Source: Motiliproteus sp965230735 (GTDB lineage: Bacteria; Pseudomonadota; Gammaproteobacteria; Pseudomonadales; Balneatricaceae). From it: DNA of 64,000 nucleotides. The notes under the pieces are model-generated. The model did no database searches. It worked only from the letters and a program-made list of their open reading frames with translations, and had not been told where the DNA came from. The stretch is from positions 682,001 through 746,000 of the forward strand of contig NZ_OZ246016.1 in NCBI RefSeq assembly GCF_965230735.1, in the 5' to 3' direction. The position numbers were made by a program, and so were the translations under genes. Shown here piece by piece: positions 34,480 through 43,343 of this stretch; within the stretch, counting starts at the first letter, position 1; every line of letters begins with the position of its first letter.

Positions 34480-34866
34480 TCAATTACCCTTTGGTTTGGG
34501 TTTGAGATGCCGGTGGGCATATTTACGCAACCGTTTCCAGCTATGGTCGACCAGCTGATGTAAAGCGGCGTTATCCAGATCTCCCAAACCTCTCCGAGCC
34601 ATGACGACGATATCCAGGTTCGGTAGCACCTCGCCCTGGTGTCGAAAGGATTCGCGGATGATACGTTTTACACGGTTTCTTTGCACGGCCAGACGCACGT
34701 TTTTTTTGGCGATTACCAGGCCGACTCGGGGGTGGGGAAGTGAATTGGGGGTAGCCAGGATCAGAAGATGACGATCCGAAACTTTAAGCTGGGCACCATT
34801 AAAAACGGTCCGATAGTCCCCAGCGTTCAGTAGGCGTGAACGCCGGGGAAACTCGAAACCAGTCAT
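34480..34866 (-). CDS. rnpA: Ribonuclease P protein component
   Basis: Basic protein subunit of RNase P. 128 residues with the RNR motif region VGLVIAKKNVRLAVQRNRVKRIIRESFR (about residues 49-76). Downstream only 84 bases separate it from yidC, too short for the yidD gene usually found there. Confidence 0.96.
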   Translation of the reverse strand: MTGFEFPRRSRLLNAGDYRTVFNGAQLKVSDRHLLILATPNSLPHPRVGLVIAKKNVRLAVQRNRVKRIIRESFRHQGEVLPNLDIVVMARRGLGDLDNAALHQLVDHSWKRLRKYAHRHLKPKPKGN

Positions 34867-34893
34867 GGTTGGTCATTCTCTCTATAAGCGAGC

Positions 34894-35031
34894 TTAGGCG
34901 CTCAGAGACTTGCGACCTTTAGCGCGACGACGCTGCAGTACCTGACGACCGCTCTTGGTAGCCATGCGAGCACGGAAGCCGTGGTTACGGGCGCGCTTCA
35001 GTACGCTGGGCTGAAAAGTTCTTTTACTCAT
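34894..35031 (-). CDS. rpmH: 50S ribosomal protein L34
   Basis: Translation of the minus strand gives a 45-residue product starting MSKRTFQPSVLKRARNHGFR and ending RRRAKGRKSLSA, the invariant L34 sequence. 27 bases upstream of rnpA, as in most bacteria. Divergent from dnaA across the origin-type gap. Confidence 0.98.
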   Translation of the reverse strand: MSKRTFQPSVLKRARNHGFRARMATKSGRQVLQRRRAKGRKSLSA

Positions 35032-35053
35032 CACTCTATACCTAATAAATGAA

Positions 35054-35066
35054 GGGGTCGGACCCC
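35054..35066 (-). other. Small hairpin in the rpmH leader
   Basis: GGGGT-CGG-ACCCC gives a five-base-pair GC stem (with one more G/C pair possible) starting 22 bases before the rpmH start. It would lie in the mRNA leader if the promoter at 35089-35117 is used. Function not known. Confidence 0.35.
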
Positions 35067-35088
35067 CGCCTGAAAAAACAGAAGCGGA

Positions 35089-35117
35089 ATTCTAGAGAAA
35101 AGCGACCGGTGCTGCAA
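35089..35117 (-). promoter_or_regulatory. Possible rpmH operon promoter
   Basis: On the minus strand TTGCAG, 17 bases, then TAGAAT (five of six to the -10 consensus). About 58 bases before the rpmH start. The -35 is a half match, so this is a prediction only. Confidence 0.45.
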
Positions 35118-35496
35118 ACCAAAAACGCGATTTTTTGATCAATTTAGCCGACTTTTCCCGCTTATCCCCAGAAAAAACGCCGCTGTAAGGGTGGTTTCAT
35201 AAAAAACCAACAAATCTGTGTAAAACAAACATATTTAAATTAAATACAATAAGTTAGTTTGTTCATAAAGTCGGTATTAGCTGGTAGTAACTCGGTATAG
35301 CTGGTGGATAGCTTATTTTCGCTGTAACCCTTGAAATAGCTGGTTTTGCGCTATCTTTGACGATGGTTTTTTAGCCAATCACGGCGCCAGTAACCGATCG
35401 GTGATTTTTTTAACGGTGAATAACTCGAATCTGTGGATAACCGTCGGTCCAGTCGTTAAAATGGCGGGATTTTATGGATCAGGTGGTATCGACCCA
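35118..35496. promoter_or_regulatory. rpmH-dnaA intergenic region with DnaA boxes (alternative oriC / dnaA control region)
   Basis: A 380-base region with no gene. It holds DnaA-box matches TTATCCCCA at 35162-35170, TTATTCACC on the minus strand at 35415-35423 and a perfect TTATCCACA on the minus strand at 35432-35440. An AT-rich stretch lies at 35215-35270. Three TAGCTGGT repeats lie at 35278, 35298 and 35337. In Pseudomonas this same gap is the origin; here it may be an origin or the DnaA autoregulation site. Confidence 0.6.
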
Positions 35497-37029
35497 ATGG
35501 TAATGACGTTGTGGCAGACCTGTTTGGGACATTTAGAGCAGGAATTTCCTCCCCAGCAGTTCAATACATGGATTCGCCCGCTGAAGGCGGAACCGGGCGC
35601 GGATGCCCAGCTACGTCTGCTTGCACCCAATCGGTTTGTGATGGATTGGGTCAGTGATAAGTATCTAAAGCGGATCAAAGAGTTGCTGCTTGAGCATGGC
35701 GATAACCTGATCAGTGAGGTCATTCTTGAGGTCTCCGGCGGATCGCTGCGTCAGGCAAGTCCTAATGTACATCGGATCGGAGCGGGTAAAGTGGCACCGG
35801 CCTGCCCGGTTCCTCAGCCGGCAAACCTGTCGACGCCAAAGCCGGAAAGCTCAGCCGTAGAAACCCATGGTGGGATGACGGCCCAGCGCCCGACCAAACC
35901 CCTGTCGCGCCCGGCACCGGAATTACCGCGTCAGGCTGAACTGCTTCCGGTTGAACCGGAAGTCGAAAGCGGTGGACGCCAGGTTGAAGTCGAAGGCGGC
36001 ATTCGTCATCAGACCCACCTCAACAGTCTGTTCACCTTTGAGACCTTTGTTCAGGGCAAGTCCAACCAGTTGGCGCTGGCGGCAGCTCAACAGGTGGCTG
36101 AAAACCCCGGTACTTCCTATAACCCGTTGTTCATCTACGGCGGTGTCGGCCTGGGTAAAACCCACCTGATGCATGCGGTGGGGGCAGCGATGCTGGATCG
36201 TAACCCCAACGCCAAGATCGTCTATTTGCATTCCGAGCGCTTTGTCGCCGATATGGTTAAGGCGCTGCAGTTGAATGCGATCAACGAGTTCAAGCGCTAT
36301 TACCGCTCCGTGGATGCGCTGTTGATCGATGATATCCAGTTCTTTGCCAATAAAGACCGCTCCCAGGAGGAGTTTTTCCACACCTTTAACGCGCTGCTCG
36401 AAGGCGGGCAGCAGATGATTCTGACCTGCGATCGCTATCCTAAGGAAATCGCCGGTCTGGAAGATCGGTTGAAGTCCCGTTTTGGCTGGGGCCTGACCGT
36501 GGCGGTGGAGCCGCCGGAGCTGGAAACCCGGGTGGCGATTTTGATGAAAAAGGCCGACGAAGCACGGATTCGTCTACCCCATGATGCGGCTTTCTTTATC
36601 GCGCAAAAAATTCGATCTAACGTGCGCGAGCTAGAAGGCGCGCTTAAGCGCGTGATAGCGAACGCTCACTTCACCGGCAATAAGATCACCACCGAGTTTA
36701 TCCGTGAGTCACTAAAAGACCTGCTGGCCCTTCAAGATAAGCTGGTAAGTATCGATAACATACAGAGAGTGGTTTCCGAGTATTACAAGATCAAGGTGGC
36801 CGACCTGCACTCGAAGCGACGTAGCCGCTCGGTGGCACGGCCTCGTCAGGTGGCGATGGCGCTGTCGAAAGAGCTGACCAATCACAGCCTGCCGGAGATC
36901 GGTAATGCGTTTGGCGGCCGCGATCATACAACGGTCTTGCATGCCTGTCGTAAGGTGGCAGAATTGCGGGAAACCGACACGGATATACGCGAAGATTATA
37001 AAAACCTGTTGCGGTCGCTCTCCACTTAA
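35497..37029 (+). CDS. dnaA: Chromosomal replication initiator DnaA
   Basis: AAA+ initiator that binds DnaA boxes and melts oriC. 510 residues. Domain I (VMTLWQTCLGHLEQEFPPQQFNTWIRPL), a variable Pro-rich domain II (about residues 95-175), then domain III with Walker A YGGVGLGKTHLMHAVG (about 212-227) and Walker B ALLIDDIQFF. Domain IV has the box-binding signature HSKRRSRSVARPRQVAMALS and GGRDHTTVLHACRKV. The ATG at 35497 is chosen from alignment of domain I with known DnaA starts; earlier in-frame starts (35401, 35461) would add unusual residues. Confidence 0.97.
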   Translation: MVMTLWQTCLGHLEQEFPPQQFNTWIRPLKAEPGADAQLRLLAPNRFVMDWVSDKYLKRIKELLLEHGDNLISEVILEVSGGSLRQASPNVHRIGAGKVAPACPVPQPANLSTPKPESSAVETHGGMTAQRPTKPLSRPAPELPRQAELLPVEPEVESGGRQVEVEGGIRHQTHLNSLFTFETFVQGKSNQLALAAAQQVAENPGTSYNPLFIYGGVGLGKTHLMHAVGAAMLDRNPNAKIVYLHSERFVADMVKALQLNAINEFKRYYRSVDALLIDDIQFFANKDRSQEEFFHTFNALLEGGQQMILTCDRYPKEIAGLEDRLKSRFGWGLTVAVEPPELETRVAILMKKADEARIRLPHDAAFFIAQKIRSNVRELEGALKRVIANAHFTGNKITTEFIRESLKDLLALQDKLVSIDNIQRVVSEYYKIKVADLHSKRRSRSVARPRQVAMALSKELTNHSLPEIGNAFGGRDHTTVLHACRKVAELRETDTDIREDYKNLLRSLST

Positions 37030-37072
37030 CGGAAGCCACGGCAGTCAAAGGAACCTGAACTAAGGGCGGGAT

Positions 37073-38176
37073 ATGAAATTTACCATCTCCAGAGAATCAC
37101 TGTTGAAACCCCTTCAACTGGTAGCCGGTGTGGTCGAGCGTCGGCAGACCCTGCCGGTACTGTCCAACATCCTGCTGGTGGTCGAGGGTAATCAGTTGTC
37201 GATGACCGGTACCGATCTCGAAGTCGAGATGGTCGGCCGGATCGAGCTGGAACAACCCGCCGAACCCGGCTCGATCACGGTACCGGCGAAAAAGTTGATG
37301 GATATCTGCAAATCGCTGCCCGATCATGTCGATATCGAACTGACCCTGACCGGCCAGAAGGTCACCATCAAGGGTGGTCGCAGCCGCTTCACTTTGTCGA
37401 CTCTGCCGGCCACCGAATTCCCGAATGTGGAAGACGGACCGCAGAACCTGGAGATCAGCATCGCCCAGGGCGCCCTAAAACACCTGATCGACCGGACCGC
37501 TTTCGCGATGGCGCAGCAGGACGTTCGCTACTACCTGAACGGCATGCTGCTGGAACTCAACGGCGCCCAGCTGCGGACCGTGGCCACCGATGGTCACCGC
37601 CTGGCAACCTCGGTAACAGCGGTCGATGCTGAATCCGTCGACAAGCTGCAGGTGATCGTACCCCGCAAAGGGATTCTGGAGCTGGCACGACTGCTGCAGG
37701 ACGGTGAGCAGAATGCCTCGTTGGTTATCGGTAGCAACCATATTCGGGTCAACACCCCTGACTACACCTTCACCTCCAAGCTGGTGGACGGTAAATTCCC
37801 GGATTATGAGCGGGTAATCCCCCAGGGGGGAGATAAGATCCTGATCGCCGACCGTCAGGAGCTGCGTCAGGTGCTGAGCCGGATCGCGATCCTGTCGAAC
37901 GAGAAGTACCGTGGCGTGCGCCTGGGTCTGACCGATGGTTTCCTGCAGGTAACCGCCAACAACCCGGAGCAGGAAGAAGCGGAAGAGACCCTGGCGGTCG
38001 ATTACCAGAACATCTCGATGGAGATCGGCTTCAACGTCAACTACCTGCTCGATGCGCTGTCGATCCTGTCCGAGGAGATGGTCAAGATCTCGATGATCGA
38101 CCCGAACAGCAGTGCATTGGTCCAGGCGGTCGATAGCGGCAATAGCCTTTACGTGATCATGCCAATGCGCATGTAA
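37073..38176 (+). CDS. dnaN: DNA polymerase III beta sliding clamp
   Basis: Ring-shaped processivity clamp. 367 residues; three repeats of the clamp fold, first MKFTISRESLLKPLQLVAGVVERRQTLPVLSN and last ending SGNSLYVIMPMRM, the typical clamp C-terminus. 43 bases after dnaA. Confidence 0.98.
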   Translation: MKFTISRESLLKPLQLVAGVVERRQTLPVLSNILLVVEGNQLSMTGTDLEVEMVGRIELEQPAEPGSITVPAKKLMDICKSLPDHVDIELTLTGQKVTIKGGRSRFTLSTLPATEFPNVEDGPQNLEISIAQGALKHLIDRTAFAMAQQDVRYYLNGMLLELNGAQLRTVATDGHRLATSVTAVDAESVDKLQVIVPRKGILELARLLQDGEQNASLVIGSNHIRVNTPDYTFTSKLVDGKFPDYERVIPQGGDKILIADRQELRQVLSRIAILSNEKYRGVRLGLTDGFLQVTANNPEQEEAEETLAVDYQNISMEIGFNVNYLLDALSILSEEMVKISMIDPNSSALVQAVDSGNSLYVIMPMRM

Positions 38177-38193
38177 ACGCGCTCCCTGAATGC

Positions 38194-38231
38194 GGGCCCA
38201 TTAGACCAGTGCTAATGGGCCCGATTTTTTT
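38194..38231 (+). terminator. Terminator between dnaN and recF
   Basis: GGGCCCATTAG pairs with CTAATGGGCCC over a 7-base loop, followed by GA and seven T. An 11-base-pair stem with a T tract is a strong intrinsic terminator. It lies inside the dnaA-dnaN-recF-gyrB set, so recF-gyrB need read-through or their own promoter. Confidence 0.92.
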
Positions 38232-38246
38232 GGATCTCACCTATCC

Positions 38247-39347
38247 ATGTCGATCAGCCAGCTCTCGATTACCCAGCTGCGAAACCTTGCCTCGCTGAAG
38301 CTTGAGCTATCCCCCCAGACCAATCTGTTCTACGGCCCTAATGGCAGCGGTAAAACCTCGATTCTGGAGGCGGTCCACCTGCTGAGCCTGGCGCGCTCGT
38401 TTCGGACCAACAAGCACAAGCATTACATCCAGCACCAGCAACCCGAGTCGGTGCTGTTTGCTCGCGTTAAGGGCCCGCAGGGAGAGTTGCCGGTGGGTTT
38501 TCAGCGCAGCCAGGATGCCAGCCTCAAGGTGCGTATCGGCGGCGAGCCGATCGATGCGGTGGCGGAGCTGGCGGAGCTGGTTCCGATCCAGCTGATCAAT
38601 TCCGATACCTTCCGTTTACTCGAAGGCAGCCCATCGATTCGACGGCAATATATCGACTGGGGTGGGTTTCATCTGGAAAGTCGCTTTATGGCGGCTTGGA
38701 AAGCGGTCAGAAGGGCACTTTCACAACGCAATAGCCTGCTCAAATATGGTAAACTCGAGCCTTCGGTCCGAGCCGCCTGGGACCGCGAATTCATTGATCG
38801 AGCCAACGAGCTGGACGGCTATCGCCGGACCTATCTGGAACAGTTGATCCCCTGCTTTGAGCGTCTGCTCGCAGAACTGGTCGAACTGGATCAACTGAGT
38901 CTGCATTACCACTGTGGCTGGGACCAGAAGAAGGGGTTGGATCAGGTGCTCGAACAGGGTTTCGAGCGCGATCGACAGCTCGGTTTCACCCAGCAGGGAC
39001 CGCAGCGTGCCGATCTCAAGGTCAAGATGCGCGGCATGTTGGCCTCCGAGGTGCTGTCCCGCGGTCAGCAGAAGTTGGTGGTCAGTGCATTGAAGGTCGC
39101 CCAGGGCTACCTGCTGCGACAGCAGACCGAGCGCCGCTGTATCTATCTGATCGATGATCTACCGGCTGAACTGGATCGACATCACCGCCAGCGCCTGTGC
39201 CGGCTGCTCGAGCAGCTGGATAGCCAGGTACTGGTAACCAGCACCGACCGCGAAGCGTTTGAAGGTTGCTGGAGCGAACAGGTCGAGGTACGCGAGTTTC
39301 CGATTCGGAACGGTGCCTTGGCAAATATTGAAGGAAATGGGAGTTAG
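38247..39347 (+). CDS. recF: DNA replication and repair protein RecF
   Basis: SMC-like ATPase that loads RecA at gaps with RecO and RecR. 366 residues; Walker A FYGPNGSGKTSILEAVHLLS (about residues 28-47), signature VLSRGQQKLVVSALKVAQG and Walker B CIYLIDDLPAELD. The stop is 2 bases before the gyrB ATG. Confidence 0.97.
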   Translation: MSISQLSITQLRNLASLKLELSPQTNLFYGPNGSGKTSILEAVHLLSLARSFRTNKHKHYIQHQQPESVLFARVKGPQGELPVGFQRSQDASLKVRIGGEPIDAVAELAELVPIQLINSDTFRLLEGSPSIRRQYIDWGGFHLESRFMAAWKAVRRALSQRNSLLKYGKLEPSVRAAWDREFIDRANELDGYRRTYLEQLIPCFERLLAELVELDQLSLHYHCGWDQKKGLDQVLEQGFERDRQLGFTQQGPQRADLKVKMRGMLASEVLSRGQQKLVVSALKVAQGYLLRQQTERRCIYLIDDLPAELDRHHRQRLCRLLEQLDSQVLVTSTDREAFEGCWSEQVEVREFPIRNGALANIEGNGS

Positions 39348-39349
39348 GA

Positions 39350-41773
39350 ATGAGCGACGGCAACGACAACGCTTATGATTCGTCGAGTATCAAGGTCCTT
39401 AAAGGGCTCGATGCGGTGCGCAAGCGTCCGGGCATGTATATCGGTGATACCGATGACGGCACCGGCCTGCACCACATGGTCTTTGAGGTGGTGGATAACT
39501 CCATCGACGAAGCGCTGGCCGGTTTCTGCAGCAAGATCGACGTCATCATCCATCCCGATGAAACCATCAGTGTGCAGGATGACGGCCGGGGTATTCCGGT
39601 CGACATTCATGAGGAGGAAGGGGTCTCCGCCGCCGAAGTCATCATGACGGTGCTGCATGCCGGCGGTAAGTTCGACGACAACACCTACAAGGTTTCCGGC
39701 GGTCTGCACGGGGTAGGCGTGTCGGTGGTTAACGCCCTGTCCACCGAGTTAAAGCTGACCATTCGCCGTGACAACAAGATCCACGAACAGACCTACCACC
39801 ACGGGGTTCCCAACGGTCCGATGAGCGTCGTCGGTGATACCGAAACCAGTGGTACCCGGGTTCACTTCACGCCGTCTCCGGAAACCTTCAGCAACATCCA
39901 GTTCCAGTACGATATTCTGGCCAAGCGGTTGCGCGAATTATCATTCCTGAACTCCGGTGTCTGCATCAACCTGAAGGACGAGCGTTCCGGTAAAGAAGAG
40001 CAGTTCATGTACGAAGGTGGTGTCAGCGCTTTCGTCCAGTATTTGAACCAGAACAAGAACACCATCAACGAGGTGTTCCACTTCACCGAGACCAACGAAG
40101 AGGGGATCGGGGTTGAGGTCTCGCTGCAGTGGAACGACGGTTTCTCCGAGAGCATCCACTGCTTTACCAACAATATTCCTCAGCGTGACGGTGGTACCCA
40201 CCTGTCGGGTTTCCGTACCGCGCTGACTCGTTCACTGAACAACTACATCGAATCCGAGAGTGTGCAGAAGAAGTCCAAGGTCAGCACCTCCGGTGACGAT
40301 GCCCGTGAAGGCCTGACGGCGATCATTTCGGTCAAGGTGCCGGATCCGAAGTTCTCCTCACAGACCAAGGACAAGCTGGTCTCCTCCGAGGTAAAGAGCG
40401 CGGTCGAACAGGCGATGTACAAGCAACTGTCCGACTTCCTGCAAGAGCGTCCCAACGAAGCCAAAGCGATTGTTGGTAAGATGATCGATGCGGCCCGTGC
40501 CCGTGAAGCGGCCCGTAAGGCCCGTGAGATGACCCGCCGTAAAGGGGCACTGGATATCGCTGGTCTGCCCGGCAAGCTGGCTGACTGCCAGGAGAAGGAC
40601 CCGGCGCTGTCCGAAATCTACCTGGTGGAGGGTGACTCGGCCGGTGGTTCCGCCAAGCAGGGGCGTAACCGTAAGACTCAGGCGATCCTGCCGCTCAAGG
40701 GTAAGATCCTCAACGTTGAAAAGGCCCGCTTCGACAAGATGCTGTCGTCGGCCGAAGTCGGCACCCTGATCACCGCACTGGGCTGCGGTATCGGTCGCGA
40801 AGAGTTCAACCCGGACAAGCTGCGTTACCACAGCATCATCATCATGACCGATGCTGACGTCGACGGCTCCCACATCCGTACCCTGCTACTGACTTTCTTC
40901 TTCCGTCAGATGGCCGAGTTGATCGAGCGTGGCCATGTATTCATTGCCCAGCCGCCGCTGTACAAGATCAAGAAGGGTAAGCAGGAGCAGTACCTGAAGG
41001 ATGATGATGCACTGGATAACTTTATGCTCCAGTCGGCTCTGGAAGGTGCCAGTCTGCATGTTAATCCGTCAGCGCCGGGAATCACCGATTCTGCACTGGA
41101 AAGCCTGATCAACGAGTATCGTCAGGTACAGTCGCTGATCAGCCGTCTATCCCGTCTCTACCCTGAGGACGTTCTTGAGCAGATGATCTATGCGCCGCGT
41201 CTGACTGAGACTCAGCTGAAGGATCGTGAGCAGATCAGTGCCTGGGTTCGCGAACTGGTGTCCAACATCGATGTCGAGCACAGCAAGGCCAGCACCTTCG
41301 AGTCCGGTGTGGCCGAGGATGCCGAACGTCATTTGCACTTGCCGCAGGTGACCGTCACCTCCCATGGCGTACCTCAGGACTATAGCTTCGGCTACGAGTT
41401 CTTCCTGTCTGCGGAATACCAAAGCCTGGTTAAATTGGGTGATACCCTCAACGGCCTGTTGGAGGATGGTGCCTATATCCAACGTGGTGAGCGCCGTGAA
41501 GAGATCAGCAAGTTTGAACAGGGGTTGGATTGGCTGATGGTGCAGGCCAAGCGAGGCTACGGCATACAACGTTACAAGGGCCTGGGTGAGATGAACCCGG
41601 AACAGCTGTGGGAGACCACCATGGATCCGGACAGCCGTCGGATGCTTCGGGTCACCATTGAGGACGCCATTGCCGCCGATCAGATGTTTACCACGCTGAT
41701 GGGTGACGAGGTTGAACCACGGCGTGACTTCATCGAAACCAACGCCCTCAACGTGACCAACCTGGATATCTGA
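39350..41773 (+). CDS. gyrB: DNA gyrase subunit B
   Basis: ATPase subunit of gyrase. 807 residues. GHKL ATPase motifs VVDNSIDEALAGF, DDGRGIPVDIH and GGLHGVGVSVVNALS. TOPRIM domain YLVEGDSAGGSAKQGRNRKTQAILPLKGKILNV and MTDADVDGSHIRTLLLTFF. A C-terminal GYGIQRYKGLGEMNPEQLWET. The PLKGK variant of the usual PLRGK is conservative. Coupled to recF; terminator follows. Confidence 0.98.
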   Translation: MSDGNDNAYDSSSIKVLKGLDAVRKRPGMYIGDTDDGTGLHHMVFEVVDNSIDEALAGFCSKIDVIIHPDETISVQDDGRGIPVDIHEEEGVSAAEVIMTVLHAGGKFDDNTYKVSGGLHGVGVSVVNALSTELKLTIRRDNKIHEQTYHHGVPNGPMSVVGDTETSGTRVHFTPSPETFSNIQFQYDILAKRLRELSFLNSGVCINLKDERSGKEEQFMYEGGVSAFVQYLNQNKNTINEVFHFTETNEEGIGVEVSLQWNDGFSESIHCFTNNIPQRDGGTHLSGFRTALTRSLNNYIESESVQKKSKVSTSGDDAREGLTAIISVKVPDPKFSSQTKDKLVSSEVKSAVEQAMYKQLSDFLQERPNEAKAIVGKMIDAARAREAARKAREMTRRKGALDIAGLPGKLADCQEKDPALSEIYLVEGDSAGGSAKQGRNRKTQAILPLKGKILNVEKARFDKMLSSAEVGTLITALGCGIGREEFNPDKLRYHSIIIMTDADVDGSHIRTLLLTFFFRQMAELIERGHVFIAQPPLYKIKKGKQEQYLKDDDALDNFMLQSALEGASLHVNPSAPGITDSALESLINEYRQVQSLISRLSRLYPEDVLEQMIYAPRLTETQLKDREQISAWVRELVSNIDVEHSKASTFESGVAEDAERHLHLPQVTVTSHGVPQDYSFGYEFFLSAEYQSLVKLGDTLNGLLEDGAYIQRGERREEISKFEQGLDWLMVQAKRGYGIQRYKGLGEMNPEQLWETTMDPDSRRMLRVTIEDAIAADQMFTTLMGDEVEPRRDFIETNALNVTNLDI

Positions 41774-41788
41774 TCCGATTGGAACAAT

Positions 41789-41817
41789 AAAAAACCGCTC
41801 TAGTCAGCGGTTTTTTT
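41789..41817 (+). terminator. Terminator after gyrB
   Basis: AAAAACCGCT, loop CTAGTC, AGCGGTTTTTTT. A good stem with seven T, 16 bases after the gyrB stop. Confidence 0.93.
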
Positions 41818-41885
41818 ATGCCTGACATCACTCAAAAACAAGGACCTTATAAGGTTCGTCTGCATAACAATAAGGAAATCTGTTG

Positions 41886-42806
41886 ATGCAAATTCTCCGC
41901 TCTAAGCTCTCTGCGTTGTCGCTCGGCGGCACCTTGTTAGCCGTTGCCTTTGCGCCTAGCATCGCGGCCAAAGAGGGGGCCAATCAATATCCCAACGGTG
42001 TCAGCGGCTATGCAGCTGGCCAGCTTCCTCCTCCTGGAACCTATCTTCTCAACTACACCGGCTACGTGACCGGCCGTATGCAGGATGCCAATGGCAATGA
42101 TCTGATCGTGGCGGGCAAACCGGTCGAGGTGGATGCGGTCTTTGAAACCCCACGTATCGTCCATGTCAGTGAGACCGAGCTGCTGGGTGGAAATCTGTTT
42201 GTCCATGGGCTGATCCCGATTGTCCACCTCGACGGTCAGTTAGGGGGTGCCGCCTCCAATAATGAAACCGGAATCGGTGATTTGAATACCGGGATAGGGA
42301 TTAGCTGGCCGGGGAAAAATGTCAGTATCGCGGCCTCATTTGATCTCTATGCACCGACCGGGCAGTACAGTGACGATCCCACCAAGTTCAGCATCGGCGC
42401 CAACTACTGGAGCTTTGAGCCGGTACTGGCGATGACGCTATTGTCCGATAGTGGCTATGAACTCTCATTTAAAGCGATGTACAACATAAAGCTGGAAAAT
42501 GAAGATACCGACATCAAGTCGGGCGAAGAGCTTAAGGTCGATTACCATGTCGGCAAGCGAATTCAGTCCGAAAACTGGGGCGAAGTTGGGTTTGGGATTG
42601 GTGGCTACTACGTCAATCAGTTAACCGAAGACGAAAACAATGGCGTCAAAATTGCGGGTACGGATGGTCAGGTGTTCGCAGCCGGCCCGCAGATAAAATT
42701 CCATATCGGCCCGGCACCGGTAATCATCCATTACGAGAAAGAGTTCAACGCTAAGTCTCGTCTGGAAGGTGAACGTCTGCTCCTACAGGTCAATTACCGC
42801 TTCTAA
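41886..42806 (+). CDS. Outer membrane beta-barrel protein, MetA-pathway phenol-degradation-like family
   Basis: A 306-residue protein with a signal peptide (MQILRSKLSALSLGGTLLAVAFAPSIAA). The early GTYLLNYTGYVTGRMQDANG, the central TGIGDLNTGIGISW and the ending RLLLQVNYRF are typical of the transporter-like 'phenol_MetA_deg' outer membrane family, usually linked to uptake of hydrophobic aromatics. The ATG at 41886 has AAGGAAA upstream; a TTG at 41883 is less likely. Stands alone between two terminators. Substrate unknown. Confidence 0.8.
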   Translation: MQILRSKLSALSLGGTLLAVAFAPSIAAKEGANQYPNGVSGYAAGQLPPPGTYLLNYTGYVTGRMQDANGNDLIVAGKPVEVDAVFETPRIVHVSETELLGGNLFVHGLIPIVHLDGQLGGAASNNETGIGDLNTGIGISWPGKNVSIAASFDLYAPTGQYSDDPTKFSIGANYWSFEPVLAMTLLSDSGYELSFKAMYNIKLENEDTDIKSGEELKVDYHVGKRIQSENWGEVGFGIGGYYVNQLTEDENNGVKIAGTDGQVFAAGPQIKFHIGPAPVIIHYEKEFNAKSRLEGERLLLQVNYRF

Positions 42807-42828
42807 GCGATTGCCTTACTGATCTAAC

Positions 42829-42853
42829 AAGGGCCGCATGTCGGCCCTTTTTT
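42829..42853 (+). terminator. Terminator after the MetA-like gene
   Basis: AAGGGCCG, loop CATGT, CGGCCCTT followed by T. Stem of eight with a run of T. It ends six bases before the first parS. Confidence 0.9.
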
Positions 42854-42858
42854 GTGGT

Positions 42859-42874
42859 TGTTTCACGTGAAACC
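42859..42874. other. parS: parS centromere site 1
   Basis: TGTTTCACGTGAAACC, with the 14-base palindrome GTTTCACGTGAAAC at 42860-42873. This equals the universal bacterial chromosomal parS core recognised by ParB, whose gene is at 21980 in this window. Confidence 0.93.
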
Positions 42875-43220
42875 TCGGTAAGGATTGCTGACCGATCTTA
42901 GACTTGGTTGTTGAATTCTCCTAAGTCAGCTCAGGAGGATTACCGCCTTAAAAGCGTTCCTTTGGGAAGCCAATGCGGGGCCTTAATGGCAATCAAACAA
43001 AAGTGATAGGACCAGGCAAACAGTACAGATTTGTACCACTACCATTCTGGATTGGACCTAGTCGTTAGAAAAGACTTCGTTAATGGGAACGCCAGATGAA
43101 CAAGGATTAACGATGAACGCGGTTGAAGTGACCAGGCTACAGCCTTGTTCCAGGACTACTCGAACTAGGGTATGTGAGCCTTAGGTAGCCAGTGCTAAGG
43201 TGATCTATAACGCCTTTCGA
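42875..43220. other. Gap between parS1 and the hairpin before parS2
   Basis: About 350 bases with no convincing gene, ribosome site or RNA gene. Short open frames exist but lack any recognisable start context. It may be a spacer loading zone for ParB or may hold the promoter for the solute-binding protein. Confidence 0.4.
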
Positions 43221-43254
43221 TTCGACCGATCTATAAACTATAGATTGAGTCGAA
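43221..43254. repeat. Imperfect inverted repeat abutting parS2
   Basis: TTCGAC..ATCTATA (43221-43235) and TATAGATT..GTCGAA (43239-43254) pair around a short loop. It ends exactly where parS2 begins. Could be a terminator-like or protein-binding structure; no T tract. Confidence 0.45.
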
Positions 43255-43270
43255 GGTTTCACGTGAAACC
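43255..43270. other. parS: parS centromere site 2
   Basis: GGTTTCACGTGAAACC is a fully symmetrical 16-base palindrome with the invariant parS core at 43256-43269. It is 396 bases from site 1. Confidence 0.93.
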
Positions 43271-43343
43271 AGACCGAAACGATTAAAGGTTCGCGTGGAA
43301 GAAGTTGGTTAGTTGGAAGTTTACAGAATGTAGAGGTCCGATC

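Noticed and set aside
34289..34483. yidD candidate between rnpA and yidC
   Set aside because: The 64-codon frame overlaps yidC and lacks the conserved YidD cysteine and proline residues.
42875..43220. tRNA or small RNA gene between parS sites
   Set aside because: No cloverleaf arms, T-loop signature or terminator-bounded transcript could be seen.
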